A stretch of DNA of 64,000 bases, taken from the NCBI GenBank assembly GCA_965216155.1, contig CBDCFD010000007.1:124001-188000 (forward strand), in the 5' to 3' direction. Of the stretch, positions 1 to 9,284 are shown piece by piece. Under the pieces are notes generated by a model. The model had not been told where the DNA came from. It searched no databases and saw only the letters and a list, made by a program, of their open reading frames with translations. How positions within the stretch are numbered: the first letter of the stretch is position 1; every line of letters begins with the position of its first letter. The translations under genes were made by a program, and so were the position numbers. Source of the stretch: CATOSP01 sp965216155 (GTDB taxonomy: Bacteria > Chloroflexota > Dehalococcoidia > Lucifugimonadales > UBA3495).

Positions 1-1808
1 ATCGACCGCAGCATGACAGTCATGGCCGAGGAGAAATACTCGCTGTAGCCCTCGCCTAGAGTGAAGAGGAAGTGGTCGACTCCATCTGCGTCGAAAGGCG
101 GCGGCTCGACCTCCAACGTATAGGGGAGCCCCGAAAGGTAAAACTCCAACGCTTTCGCCTTGTCGTAGGGGGTCTCGGCGCCGGCGGTTAGTTGCAGCGC
201 CAGGTCCCGGACCCTGTCAGGAAGTTCATCGTGGAGCTGAGTGTACCGTTCCACCACGTAAGTGGGATAGCCGGCGCCCGCCCGCCGCAACTCGGCCGGA
301 GTGGCGATGGAGACCGACGATGTGATCTCGTAGCTATCCCGCGCTTTGATTTTGCGTCCGGTACTCTGTACCGACAGGATATCGGGTCTTGCCGGCAGTA
401 CCTCCGCGAGCAACACTCGGTCGACGCTCCCCCGGCTTCGCACGGTCTCCAACAACCTGAAGTCGCTGGGTAGACGGGCTGCGAGGGACGAGTCGCTTAC
501 CGACTCCCCTCCCAGGGCCAGGGTCTGCTGCAGGATTGCGGCGGTGTCGGCAAGTTTGGGCGCCAATGCGCGCCCATTACCCTGCCCTTGCATGTCCAGA
601 GTATAGGTGGGTGAATCGTAGGTCTCCAGGCGTACCCCGCGGTCTACGCCGATCACCTGGTCCCCGGCGAAGAGGGTCTTGGAGTCGTAGTTTGGCATGA
701 CAGTGTAGCTAATGTCGAACCGCCGGTCGTAGGGTTGCGGGGCCGAGACCGAGGGTTTCCAGTCGTTGGATTTCAAGACGGTCCCGTCGGAGATCCAACC
801 CTTGGGAGTGTAGGTGCTGTAGGACCTGGCTTTCCAGTAGAGCGGGACTTCCGATTCAACAAACAAGACCTGGGCCTTTGTGGGGTGTATTGTCCCTTGA
901 AACGCCATCACATCGCCCCAAATCCGGTAACCGAGGGGCTTACGCGCGGGCAACCCGGCGAACAGGCGGTTGAAATCGTCTTCAACGTTTCGCATCGGAG
1001 TGCGGAAGTATTCGTAGACGTCGTTGGCCGGGCCGTATTTGTTGCCCACCGGTAGCAGGAAAGCGATGAGGAGCACGGCCATAGCCAAGATGAAGCTATC
1101 GCTCAATGACAGGGCGCTCAGATGGCCGTCGTAAGACACTTGCCGGGATTCCCAATCCCGCCTTCGCCGCACCGACTGGACTCTCGCCACCAGAAGAAAG
1201 GCCGTGAACAGGAACAAGCCTAGTTGGACACTGGCATTGGGGGGCAAATAGGTAAGGTTGGACATGATCCCCGCCCCACCGAGAATAAACACGCCCCAGA
1301 AATTCCGGTACCGGACAAAGACCCAGGTCGCCAGGTAACCGCAAAGCCATGTCGCAACCATGAGCCCGAAGGCGAATGGCACCGGGTCGATGTTGATTGA
1401 CCCGGTCTTGGCAGCTTCGTACCAGAAGAGCAACCGTTCCCCTAGTTGCGCGGCGCTTGCGACTTGCACCGACCTAGACATCAACTCGGTTAGCCGCCAG
1501 ACGATCACGAGCAACCCCAAGGCCAGTCCCAATGGCAGGACAAGGACTGCCCAGAGGGGTACCCGGGCCAGGAGCAGCCCGGCGGCCATGGCTATGAGCA
1601 GCACTCCGCCGAGATTGGGTGTATCGACCCAGTCGGCTTGCTCGACAGAGTAGATTACGATCAGCAGGTTAAGCGTCAGGAGGAAGAGCGCCGCCCAACC
1701 GTCGGACGGCCGGAAGTACCTCGCCACTCCGAGGATGGCGTTTGCCAGTCCCTCGACGTTTGTTCGCTGGCCCCCGACGGCCGGCGCGATCACACCGTTG
1801 GGCGTCAT
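1..1808 (-). CDS. Membrane transglutaminase-like protein (TgpA/DUF3488 type), 3' end outside window
   Basis: Read on the minus strand from the ATG at 1808, this frame stays open for about 602 codons and runs off the window. The first roughly 250 residues hold several hydrophobic segments. An extracytoplasmic region follows, then the start of a transglutaminase-like core with a GYSEYFSSAM motif. In the family the motif is normally GYCEYF/GFCEHY, with Cys as the nucleophile; here the codon at 42-44 is AGC, Ser. The ATG overlaps the stop of the DUF58 gene upstream (ATGA), so the two are probably translationally coupled. MoxR, DUF58 and TgpA-like transglutaminase form a known conserved operon, usually linked to envelope protein processing. 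The downstream His and Asp of the catalytic triad cannot be checked because the gene is cut. Confidence 0.85.
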   Translation of the reverse strand, partial: MTPNGVIAPAVGGQRTNVEGLANAILGVARYFRPSDGWAALFLLTLNLLIVIYSVEQADWVDTPNLGGVLLIAMAAGLLLARVPLWAVLVLPLGLALGLLVIVWRLTELMSRSVQVASAAQLGERLLFWYEAAKTGSINIDPVPFAFGLMVATWLCGYLATWVFVRYRNFWGVFILGGAGIMSNLTYLPPNASVQLGLFLFTAFLLVARVQSVRRRRDWESRQVSYDGHLSALSLSDSFILAMAVLLIAFLLPVGNKYGPANDVYEYFRTPMRNVEDDFNRLFAGLPARKPLGYRIWGDVMAFQGTIHPTKAQVLFVESEVPLYWKARSYSTYTPKGWISDGTVLKSNDWKPSVSAPQPYDRRFDISYTVMPNYDSKTLFAGDQVIGVDRGVRLETYDSPTYTLDMQGQGNGRALAPKLADTAAILQQTLALGGESVSDSSLAARLPSDFRLLETVRSRGSVDRVLLAEVLPARPDILSVQSTGRKIKARDSYEITSSVSIATPAELRRAGAGYPTYVVERYTQLHDELPDRVRDLALQLTAGAETPYDKAKALEFYLSGLPYTLEVEPPPFDADGVDHFLFTLGEGYSEYFSSAMTVMLRS

Positions 1809-3103
1809 CGAACAGCCTCCTCGACATCAGTGACCGGTGGCCGCTGACCCGTTGTTGGCGGTTGATCTCCGGCCACTGGCAACTGTCCACCGATCTCAGC
1901 CCGCCCCAACGGGAACCTCAACGCCTCGTTCAGGGGCTGACCCCTCCGGACGGCATAAGTGGGGATCTCGTTGGCGAAAAGGTAGTCCAAAGACATGCCG
2001 ATTCCCGTGGCCGCTCCGAAGTCCTCCCGGTCAATCATGACCACCGATACCGTAACTCCCTGGCGCCTCAGATTGCTCAGCGCCGAAATCCAGTCGGGAC
2101 GGGCAGATGCGGTGACCACTGTGACGGTGTTGAATCGGCTCAGGTGGGGCTGGATGTCGTAGAGGAAGCGCTCCAGCAACGTGTTCCCCCGGGCGCGGAC
2201 CTCGGCCAGCACTTCCATCAGTCTGCCCAGATGCTCGGGATTGCTGTCGGGACGCAGGATGTGGTGGTTGTCACCATTTGTGGCCAGCCCCACAGGCATG
2301 TCCAGGTCCACCAACCGCTGGACGAGAGACGCCGCAACGGTCACCGAGAGCTCTTCCGTGCTGTCGCCGTCCTCGGTCCCGGATACGTGGGAGCTGGAGT
2401 TCATGTCCATTACAACCCAGGCTTCGGCGGACATACCCAGATCGAACTCCTTGACCATTAGAGTGTTCATCCGCGCCGTGTAAGGCCAGTGAATCCGGCG
2501 CAGGCTATCACCGTGCGCATATTCCCGGACAGACGACACATCTGTCGTGATCTGGTCCACGTGCCTGGTGGCCCGGCTGTCGCTGGGCAGTCCGGCGTAG
2601 CGGACGTCCAGGTCCGGCAGGGGTTCGGAGGCTGGCAAGACCATGAATGGCTGCGGCTCCAGGAACCGCCGGCTTAGCTTGAACACCCCCAGCGGGTCCT
2701 GGCCGGTCACCTGGACTTGGCCAACATGGTACAACCCGCGCCTGCTGAGGTAGGTCTCGGTCCGCCAGGTCCGGCTCTGGTCTTTCACCAAAGCCACACC
2801 GCGTCCGGTGGTGATGCCGGGGAGGTCGGTGTACTCCACCACCTCCAGCCAGGACTTGGGAAGGCGGTTCCGGTTGATGATCGTAACCCTCCCTTCTAGG
2901 TAATCCCCCACCTGGCCCCGGGTCGCGGTCCGGGTCAATTGCAGGTCAATACCGCGCAGGCTTACCCAAGCCCAGGCGAACCCGATTCCCATCAGCAACA
3001 AGAGAGCGTAGAGGAACCGGAAAAAGAAATCGAACCCTGTGCCGAAGGTGTAAAAGATCACCACGGCAAGCAGAGCTATAACACCTACCGCCCTTTTGCT
3101 CAT
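1805..3103 (-). CDS. DUF58 domain protein
   Basis: 432 residues. Two hydrophobic segments lie at about residues 6-50, followed by a beta-rich region and a C-terminal DUF58 core containing the family landmark IHWPYTARMNTLMVKEFD (usual form IHWK.SAR.G.LMV.E). DUF58 proteins have a von Willebrand A-like fold and are almost always encoded beside a MoxR AAA ATPase, as here. The gene lies 26 bp after moxR and overlaps the transglutaminase gene by 4 bp. The last 30 or so residues are Pro/Thr-rich and look disordered. The exact function is unknown; the context suggests a membrane scaffold working with the MoxR chaperone. Confidence 0.88.
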   Translation of the reverse strand: MSKRAVGVIALLAVVIFYTFGTGFDFFFRFLYALLLLMGIGFAWAWVSLRGIDLQLTRTATRGQVGDYLEGRVTIINRNRLPKSWLEVVEYTDLPGITTGRGVALVKDQSRTWRTETYLSRRGLYHVGQVQVTGQDPLGVFKLSRRFLEPQPFMVLPASEPLPDLDVRYAGLPSDSRATRHVDQITTDVSSVREYAHGDSLRRIHWPYTARMNTLMVKEFDLGMSAEAWVVMDMNSSSHVSGTEDGDSTEELSVTVAASLVQRLVDLDMPVGLATNGDNHHILRPDSNPEHLGRLMEVLAEVRARGNTLLERFLYDIQPHLSRFNTVTVVTASARPDWISALSNLRRQGVTVSVVMIDREDFGAATGIGMSLDYLFANEIPTYAVRRGQPLNEALRFPLGRAEIGGQLPVAGDQPPTTGQRPPVTDVEEAVR

Positions 3104-3129
3104 CGTTTCTGTGGTCCTCTGAGGGGGCG

Positions 3130-4122
3130 CTAGCGGGACGCTCCGGGAACCGCTACGGTATTGAGCAGATCTGCGACCACGTCCGTGGTCCTGACGCCCC
3201 TCATTCTAGCGGAAGGTGACAGTATCATGCGGTGCGCCGTAACCGACACCGCCAGGGCCTTCACGTCGTCGGGTATGACGTAATCGCGTTCCAACAAAAG
3301 CGCGGTGGCGCGGGCGGCCCGGAACAAGCCCAGAGATGCCCTCGGGGACGCGCCCAGGGCAACGTCCCGGTGGTTACGCGTTGCTTCGGTGATGCTAACT
3401 ATGTACTCCCGCACAGCCCGGTCGACGTAGACTTCCGAGCATGCGTTTTGGAGCGCGATGATGTCCTGGGGAGTCGCGGCAGGCTCCAGGGTCTCGATTG
3501 GATGGACTTGTTCCTGCTGGTTGATCACCGAAATCTCTTCGTCGAAATCCGGGTAACCGATGCTGATGCGCATGAGGAACCGGTCTAGCTGGGCTTCAGG
3601 CAAGGGGAACGTGCCCTCGTACTCGATGGGGTTTTGGGTCGCCACCACCATGAAGGGGTGTTGCAGGTAGTGAGTGGCCCCATCCACGGTGACCTGCAAC
3701 TCCTCCATAGCTTCCAGAAGGGCCGACTGGGTCTTGGGAGTGGCGCGGTTGATCTCGTCGGCCAACACCACTTCTGACATAATGGGTCCTGGCCGGAACT
3801 CGAAGTCGCCGGTCGCCTGGTTGTATATCGAAAGCCCGGCGATATCGCTGGGCAACAGGTCAGGAGTGAACTGAATGCGCCGGAACTGGCAGCCGATAGA
3901 CGTGGCAAGGCTTTTGGCCAGCATAGTCTTGCCCACTCCGGGAACGTCTTCCACCAGCAAGTGTCCTCTGGCCATGAGGGTGGCCAGAGCTTGCTCAATG
4001 ACCTGGGTCTTACCCACGATCACCTTGGAAACGTTATCGACTATCCGCCGTGCTATTAAAGTTGGGGAGGCGGTTTCCTGCAACGGCTTCCTCCTGGAAA
4101 GGGCTGCCACACGCTGGGGCAA
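3130..4122 (-). CDS. MoxR-family AAA+ ATPase
   Basis: 330 residues. Walker A PGVGKT lies at residues 61-66, Walker B and following is LADEINRA, and sensor 1 is VVATQNPIEYEGTFPLPEAQ. The C-terminal lid with GASPRASLGL is typical of MoxR. MoxR ATPases act as chaperones for the maturation of VWA/DUF58 partner proteins. This is the first gene of a three-gene minus-strand operon with the DUF58 and transglutaminase genes. Its upstream region (4123-4283) is shared with the divergent thioredoxin-like lipoprotein gene. Family assignment is secure; the substrate is unknown. Confidence 0.93.
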   Translation of the reverse strand: MPQRVAALSRRKPLQETASPTLIARRIVDNVSKVIVGKTQVIEQALATLMARGHLLVEDVPGVGKTMLAKSLATSIGCQFRRIQFTPDLLPSDIAGLSIYNQATGDFEFRPGPIMSEVVLADEINRATPKTQSALLEAMEELQVTVDGATHYLQHPFMVVATQNPIEYEGTFPLPEAQLDRFLMRISIGYPDFDEEISVINQQEQVHPIETLEPAATPQDIIALQNACSEVYVDRAVREYIVSITEATRNHRDVALGASPRASLGLFRAARATALLLERDYVIPDDVKALAVSVTAHRMILSPSARMRGVRTTDVVADLLNTVAVPGASR

Positions 4123-4283
4123 GTACTCCTGAGTTTACCACAGGCAAACCACGTCGGCGCAACCGGAGTCGTCTTCTCGATCAAACCCGACAAACCCGAG
4201 ATTCCCGCCGCATCCGCCAGCATCCCATTCGCATCCAATGGTTAAATGCAATCGTAGAAGTTGCGAGCATAGATCAAAGGAAG

Positions 4284-5954
4284 ATGCAGGGGGGTAGATA
4301 CCGCGTGATCCAGATTGAGAAGGCGCCCACCATTTTTTTCAACAGGGCATGGTTTCCGGCCTTACTCGCAATGGTCATAGGCTCGTTGGTTTTGGCGTGC
4401 GGGACATCGGCTCCGGAGCCTGCATCGGGAGCCGCGTCCCCGGTTGGGGAGACGCAAACTGCTCCGGCGGCGGAAGCATCCAACGGCGCCGCCGTCCAGT
4501 CCCAGAGCATGTCCGAGCCGACCCCCATCGTGGTGCCTCAAGCCAACGACGGAAGGCCGTCCAAGGCGGAATTGGCCGCACTGATCCCCTCGCCGGTCTT
4601 GAAGGACGCCACTCCCGAGGGGGGCATGGCGGGTCAACCGGCTCCAAAACCGGCTGGCGTGGAGACCCGGACTCCATCGGCTCCGGCGCAGGAGAAGCCC
4701 GGTGGGTCAACCGCCAAGAGTGATCCGAAAGAGGCTAACGGCACTCCTTCCGCTCTAGCGGTTGTTCCCGCAGCTACCATGCCGCCCGTTCCGGTACAGG
4801 AACAGGCCACGGCCACTCCTGTACCAATCGCACCGCCCACGCCCGCCGTGGAGCCTTCGCCTACAACCGCGCCCACGGAAACCCCAGCACCCACTCCCAC
4901 CAAGAGCCTTCCCCGTGGAGGAACCAAGGGCGGCCTCGCCGCGGAGCTTCGGGGCATCCAGGCTTGGATCAACAGCGATCCGCTAACCATAGACGGTTTG
5001 AGGGGAAAGGTAGTCCTGATCGACTTCTGGACCTACACCTGCATCAACTGTATCCGCACCCTGCCATATCTCAAGGAGTGGCATGCCAAGTACCAGGACG
5101 ACGGGCTGGTCATCATTGGAGTCCACACCCCGGAGTTCGATTTCGAAAAAGACCTGGACAATGTGGTCAAAGCGACTAGGGACTATGGCGTGGAATGGGC
5201 TGTCGCCCAGGACAACGACTTTAGGACCTGGAGGGCTTATTCCAACCGCTACTGGCCTGCCAAATATCTGATCGACCACGAGGGAATTGTCCGCTATACC
5301 CACTTCGGAGAGGGCCAGTACTCCGAGACGGAGTTGAAGATCCGCGAGTTGCTTGAACAAGCTGGGACCGATCTATCGCCGGATACATTCGACATGCCAG
5401 TCGACCAGAAGAGAGACCAGACCTACCTGAACAGCAGGGGCGCCACAGTGACACAGGAGCTATACGCGGGCCACCGGAGGGGTTACGGTTCACCTGGCGC
5501 GTATGTGCTTCAGCCAGAGTATTATGAAACTCGGGACCAGGCGACCGAGTTTGATATTCCAGCTCAGGTATTCCCCCATAAGATATATTTCAATGGGCAC
5601 TGGAGGATCGAGTCGGAGAACGCTAGGCACGGCAGAGAGTCCCGGAACTACGAAGACTATCTCGAATTGATCTACTCAGCCCGGAGCGTCAACGCTGTTC
5701 TCACCTCCGGCTCCGGTGAGCCGTATAAGGTCCAGGTCACGTCCGGCGGAGAATTCCTCACCGAGGAAAACAAGGGTGCGGACTTGATCATAGGCGAAGA
5801 TGGAGAGAGCTATCTGTGGGTGACGGAGCCCAAAATGTACCGGATCGTGGAAAACCCCACTTACATGCAGAATCAACCCCTGCGCATGGCCTCAGACTCT
5901 GAGGACTTCGGGCTGTTCGCCTTCACCTTCGGCGTCTATGAGAGCGGCGCATGA
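4284..5954 (+). CDS. Thioredoxin-like lipoprotein, DipZ C-terminal type (copy 1)
   Basis: About 556 residues from the ATG at 4284 (AAGGAAG lies directly upstream). A GTG at 4305, preceded by a G-rich stretch at better spacing, is an alternative start. A hydrophobic signal segment ends in a lipobox LVLACG, so the protein is probably lipid-anchored. A long Pro/Ala/Thr-rich linker follows (about residues 40-215). Then comes a thioredoxin fold with redox pair CINC at residues 253-256 (FWTYTCINCIRTLPYL) and a C-terminal region like that of DipZ/CcdA-fusion proteins. The membrane electron-transfer domain of DipZ is absent, so this is a stand-alone extracytoplasmic redox protein. It overlaps the next, paralogous gene by 4 bp. 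Confidence 0.85.
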   Translation: MQGGRYRVIQIEKAPTIFFNRAWFPALLAMVIGSLVLACGTSAPEPASGAASPVGETQTAPAAEASNGAAVQSQSMSEPTPIVVPQANDGRPSKAELAALIPSPVLKDATPEGGMAGQPAPKPAGVETRTPSAPAQEKPGGSTAKSDPKEANGTPSALAVVPAATMPPVPVQEQATATPVPIAPPTPAVEPSPTTAPTETPAPTPTKSLPRGGTKGGLAAELRGIQAWINSDPLTIDGLRGKVVLIDFWTYTCINCIRTLPYLKEWHAKYQDDGLVIIGVHTPEFDFEKDLDNVVKATRDYGVEWAVAQDNDFRTWRAYSNRYWPAKYLIDHEGIVRYTHFGEGQYSETELKIRELLEQAGTDLSPDTFDMPVDQKRDQTYLNSRGATVTQELYAGHRRGYGSPGAYVLQPEYYETRDQATEFDIPAQVFPHKIYFNGHWRIESENARHGRESRNYEDYLELIYSARSVNAVLTSGSGEPYKVQVTSGGEFLTEENKGADLIIGEDGESYLWVTEPKMYRIVENPTYMQNQPLRMASDSEDFGLFAFTFGVYESGA

Positions 5955-7144
5955 TCTGGCGGCGGACTGAGATGCAGACTAAGACGATTAAGGGGCAATT
6001 GCCCCTGCTCTTGGCCGGGCTGGCCCTGGTTGCCATGCTAGGCTGTGCCACCACCGCCAGCAGCGCGGAGTCCGGCGGCAAAGACATTGCCGCGAGGCCG
6101 GCCGACGCAGGCGGCAGGGTCGGCGGACCCGCGGCGGACTTCCAGGGGATCTCCAATTGGATTAACTCCGGTCCTTTGACCCTGGACGAGCTTAGGGGCA
6201 AGGTTGTGCTGGTCGACTTCTGGACCTACACCTGCGTGAATTGCATTCGAACGTTGCCCTACCTTAAAGAATGGCAGGCCAAATACGCCGATAAGGGGCT
6301 GGTCATTGTGGGGGTGCATTCCCCCGAGTTCGAGTTCGAACACCTCCCAGCCAACGTCGTTCAAGCCACCGAGTCTTTCGGCTTGGAATACCCCATCGCA
6401 CAGGACAATGACTTCGCAACCTGGCGGGCTTATGCGAACAACGCCTGGCCCGCCAAGTACATCGTCGACAAGTATGGCATCGTCAACTACAAACACCTCG
6501 GAGAGGGCGCTTACGGAGCGACCGAGCGCGTGATCCGTGACCTGCTGGAAGACGCAGGAGCGGACCTATCGGATATCCCGGCCAGCGATTCCCCGGAACC
6601 CAAGTTTGACAAGTCCGCCAGGGACAGGGATAAGGAAAAGCGGCTGACCCGCGAATTGTACGGCGGTTACCAGCGCAACAAGTCGTTGACGGGCCTTTAC
6701 GTATACCAAGCGGAGTATTTCAAAGGCCCGGACAGGGTAGTCGAATATACGGATCCCGGCGAGCACGTCAATCAGCACTTGTACCTCCACGGGTTGTGGT
6801 ATAATGGGCAGGAAGAGTTGAGTCACGCCCGGGTCACGGAGAATTTCGAAGACTACATCGCATTGAAGTTCTCGGGTACCTCGGTCAATGCTGTGGTAAA
6901 CCCCCAGCAATCCACGCCATTCAAAGTGCGAGTGACCCTGGATGGCCGCCCGTTACTGCCCGGCGAAGCCGGAGCGGACGTAGTGATTTCCGACGGGATG
7001 AGCTACTTTCAGGTAGATGAAGGCCGCTTATACGAGGTGGTGGCCCTGCCCGCGTACGGGACCCATGAGCTAAATCTAAGCTCCAACTCCGACGACTTCT
7101 CCCTATTCGCGTTTACTTTCGGCGCATATCCAGAAGGTCCATAG
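5951..7144 (+). CDS. Thioredoxin-like lipoprotein, DipZ C-terminal type (copy 2)
   Basis: 397 residues from the ATG at 5951, which overlaps the upstream stop (ATGA); an internal ATG at 5972 is an alternative. The signal segment has a lipobox AMLGCA. The thioredoxin fold carries redox pair CVNC at residues 95-98 and is followed by the same C-terminal domain as the upstream gene. The two proteins share almost all landmark blocks (FWTYTC.NCIRTLPYLKEW, QDND, WPAKY, SLFAFTFG at the C terminus), so they are a tandem duplication. The main difference is the much shorter linker here. Probably an extracytoplasmic disulfide or cytochrome-maturation type redox protein; the partner is unknown. Confidence 0.87.
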   Translation: MIWRRTEMQTKTIKGQLPLLLAGLALVAMLGCATTASSAESGGKDIAARPADAGGRVGGPAADFQGISNWINSGPLTLDELRGKVVLVDFWTYTCVNCIRTLPYLKEWQAKYADKGLVIVGVHSPEFEFEHLPANVVQATESFGLEYPIAQDNDFATWRAYANNAWPAKYIVDKYGIVNYKHLGEGAYGATERVIRDLLEDAGADLSDIPASDSPEPKFDKSARDRDKEKRLTRELYGGYQRNKSLTGLYVYQAEYFKGPDRVVEYTDPGEHVNQHLYLHGLWYNGQEELSHARVTENFEDYIALKFSGTSVNAVVNPQQSTPFKVRVTLDGRPLLPGEAGADVVISDGMSYFQVDEGRLYEVVALPAYGTHELNLSSNSDDFSLFAFTFGAYPEGP

Positions 7145-7147
7145 CCC

Positions 7148-8086
7148 ATGTCAAATGCTGTTTGCAAGCTGAAATCCCGGCTGGTCTTCCCGGTCCTCGC
7201 AGGATTTGTGGGGTTGCTCTTGTTGGCCTGCGCCTCCCCCGTGGCCCCCACCGGCGCACCGGCAAGCCCACCCGCGGCGGAGTCTGACTCGGGGCTAACG
7301 ACCATCCTGGCGACCAAGGAGCTTGGCATCGGATCGCAGCGCGTGGCTTTCCTCCTGACCAGCCCAAAAGCCCTGATCACAGTCCCGGACGTGCAGGTGA
7401 CTTCCCATTATCTGGGCAAAGGGGCTGCGCCCGGTGAGACGAAGACCGCACCCTTCCACCCCTGGCCATACGGGGTGCGCGGCACTTATGTTACCGAGAT
7501 GACCTTCGACCGTCCTGGCCAATGGCGGCTTGATATCGAAGTGGACCAGGGCGAGAATGCCGGGGCGGCTTCAATAACCCTGGAAGTATCCGGGGACGGT
7601 TACGTTCCACAGATAGGCACAGTGCCCCCGCTGAGTGAGAACAAGACCCTGCGAAGATCAGGCAGCATCGAGAAGGTCACCACCGATTATTCTCCAGACC
7701 CCGATCTCTACCAACTAACCGTCGCGGAAGCGGTGGCGACCGGTCTGCCCATGGTGGTCGTTTTCGCCTCCCCGGCCTTCTGCACCAGCCCCACTTGCGG
7801 CCCTCAAACGGACACCGTCTCGGAGCTAAAGGACGGTTACGTGGGGCAAGCCAACTTCATTCACGTGGAAATCTACGATAACCCGGAAGAGATTCAGGGA
7901 GACCTCAGCAAGGCGGAACTCGCCAAACCGCTAACTGACTGGGGCATTAGCGACGTTCCCGGATGGTTCAACGAGTCATGGACCTTCGTGCTGCATGGAG
8001 ACGGGAGAATCGCGCAGAGGTTCGAAGGCTACGCTACACTGGAAGAATTGGAAGCCGCCCTCCGGCCAGTGTTGCTTCCCGGCTAG
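7148..8086 (+). CDS. Lipoprotein with C-terminal thioredoxin-like domain (CX4C)
   Basis: 312 residues. The N-terminal signal ends in a lipobox LLLACA. A beta-rich domain at about residues 40-150 follows, containing VTEMTFDRPGQWRLDIEV, which resembles FixH-like or other extracytoplasmic beta sandwiches. The C-terminal third looks like a thioredoxin fold: MVVVFASPAFCTSPTCGPQ has Cys 212 and Cys 217, then EIYDNPEE and WTFVLHGDGRIAQRFEG. The cysteines are spaced CX4C rather than CXXC. The gene begins 3 bp after the preceding paralogue pair, so the three form an operon of envelope redox lipoproteins. No clear Shine-Dalgarno sequence is visible, consistent with coupling. The exact function is not recognised. 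Confidence 0.8.
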   Translation: MSNAVCKLKSRLVFPVLAGFVGLLLLACASPVAPTGAPASPPAAESDSGLTTILATKELGIGSQRVAFLLTSPKALITVPDVQVTSHYLGKGAAPGETKTAPFHPWPYGVRGTYVTEMTFDRPGQWRLDIEVDQGENAGAASITLEVSGDGYVPQIGTVPPLSENKTLRRSGSIEKVTTDYSPDPDLYQLTVAEAVATGLPMVVVFASPAFCTSPTCGPQTDTVSELKDGYVGQANFIHVEIYDNPEEIQGDLSKAELAKPLTDWGISDVPGWFNESWTFVLHGDGRIAQRFEGYATLEELEAALRPVLLPG

Positions 8087-8166
8087 CCGGCCAGAGTGCC
8101 CTCGTTCCCCTATCCGGGACACGCTCCTGTATCGCGGCCTCCCCATTAGTCTTATAATCTCCCTGT

Positions 8167-8987
8167 ATGACCACGATCAACACGATAGAGGACTTGGTCC
8201 GCTTGCTGGATGAGAATCCTCTGTGGGCCGAAGCACTGCGGGCGCGATTGTTGACCCGGGAACTGCTGGAATTACCTGAACGGTTCGCTAGCTTCGCAGT
8301 GGAAACCCAAGCGCAATTTGCCCTGATTGCGCAACAGTTTGCCGTGGTCAACCAGAAGTTCGAGCAGATCGACCAGCGGTTCGAACAGAGTTCGAACAGA
8401 TTGACCGGCGGTTCGAACAGATCGACCGGCGGTTCGAGCAGATTGACCGGCGGTTTGAACAGATTGACCGGCAGTTTGAACAGATCGACCAGCGGTTTGA
8501 TTCGGTGGAGGGGCGTTTGGACCGGCTTGAAACCGAAATGAGGCGGGTCCACGTTGATCTTGGATATCTCAAAGGTTCCCATGCCAGAAACGTTGCCGTG
8601 GAAGATGCCGACTTAATTGCCCTGGACATGGGGTTTAGGCGGGTCCGCAACCTGACTAGGAGCGACCTTTTGGCAATATCGAATGCTACGGATATTTCAG
8701 GCTTGGGACCGGGTGAGCTTCGCAGTTTCCGGCGGGCCGACCTGGTCATCGAAGCCGAAGACGCCGATGGAGTGTCCACCTACATCGCCGTGGAAATCTC
8801 CTTTACCGTCAACGGAAGGGACACGGCCAGGGCTGCCCGCAACGCGGAATTACTCACCACTTTCACCGGGAGGCAGGCGTTGGCTGCCGTTGCGGGCGTG
8901 CGCAAAGACGACCGGATACAGGAAGCCTTGGACTCCGGACAGGTCACCTGGTACGAATTAGACTCCTCCGACTTGGAAGCGGAATAA
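8167..8987 (+). pseudogene. Coiled-coil nuclease-like protein, frameshifted in heptad repeats
   Basis: Two overlapping reading frames make one protein. The first (from ATG 8167) reads an alpha-helical N terminus and enters heptad repeats FEQIDQR. After about 8390 the frame is lost, and the repeats, RLDRLETEMRRVHVDLGYLKG and a C-terminal domain continue in another frame to the stop at 8987. The C-terminal half (ADLVIEAED, YIAVEISFTVN, AARNAELL, ALAAVAGV) resembles DUF3782/PD-(D/E)XK-like domains that follow such coiled coils. The break is a repeat unit of 11 bp instead of 21 bp. The intact product would be about 270 residues. Either a true inactivation or slippage-prone repeat variation; assembly error is also possible. 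Confidence 0.75.
8359..8495 (+). repeat. 21-bp tandem repeat (heptad FEQIDRR) with one short unit
   Basis: Six full 21-bp units start at 8359, 8391, 8412, 8433, 8454 and 8475. Each encodes FEQIDRR or a near variant. Between the first and second full units is an 11-bp unit (8380-8390, TTCGAACAGAG). The missing 10 bp shift the reading frame of the host gene. Confidence 0.9.
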
Positions 8988-9284
8988 TCCGCGTCCCATT
9001 CCGGTTCCCAACCCCTTCTTAAGGCATTTCCCACACCCGGTCCCGGCACATCACTTGCCCCGGCTGACAACCGTGGGGGTAGCATAAACCGTGGTTTCAG
9101 CCTAGATGAGCAGTACACGCACGTCCCTATTCTATCTGGTTCCGGGCTTGTCAACCGCCCCGGAGAAGTCCTGCTCCGTTCCCAACATCATTCCAAATAT
9201 CGGTGACCGCACGCACGAGTCGCTGGCACGGGCAGGTGTATTCGCCACCACGGACCACGTCACACAACCCGAGGAGATGAGAAC

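Noticed and set aside
4050..4283. Upstream extension of the first thioredoxin-like lipoprotein
   Set aside because: It would overlap the divergent moxR start, has no signal peptide logic, and a lipobox-bearing start lies at 4284/4305.
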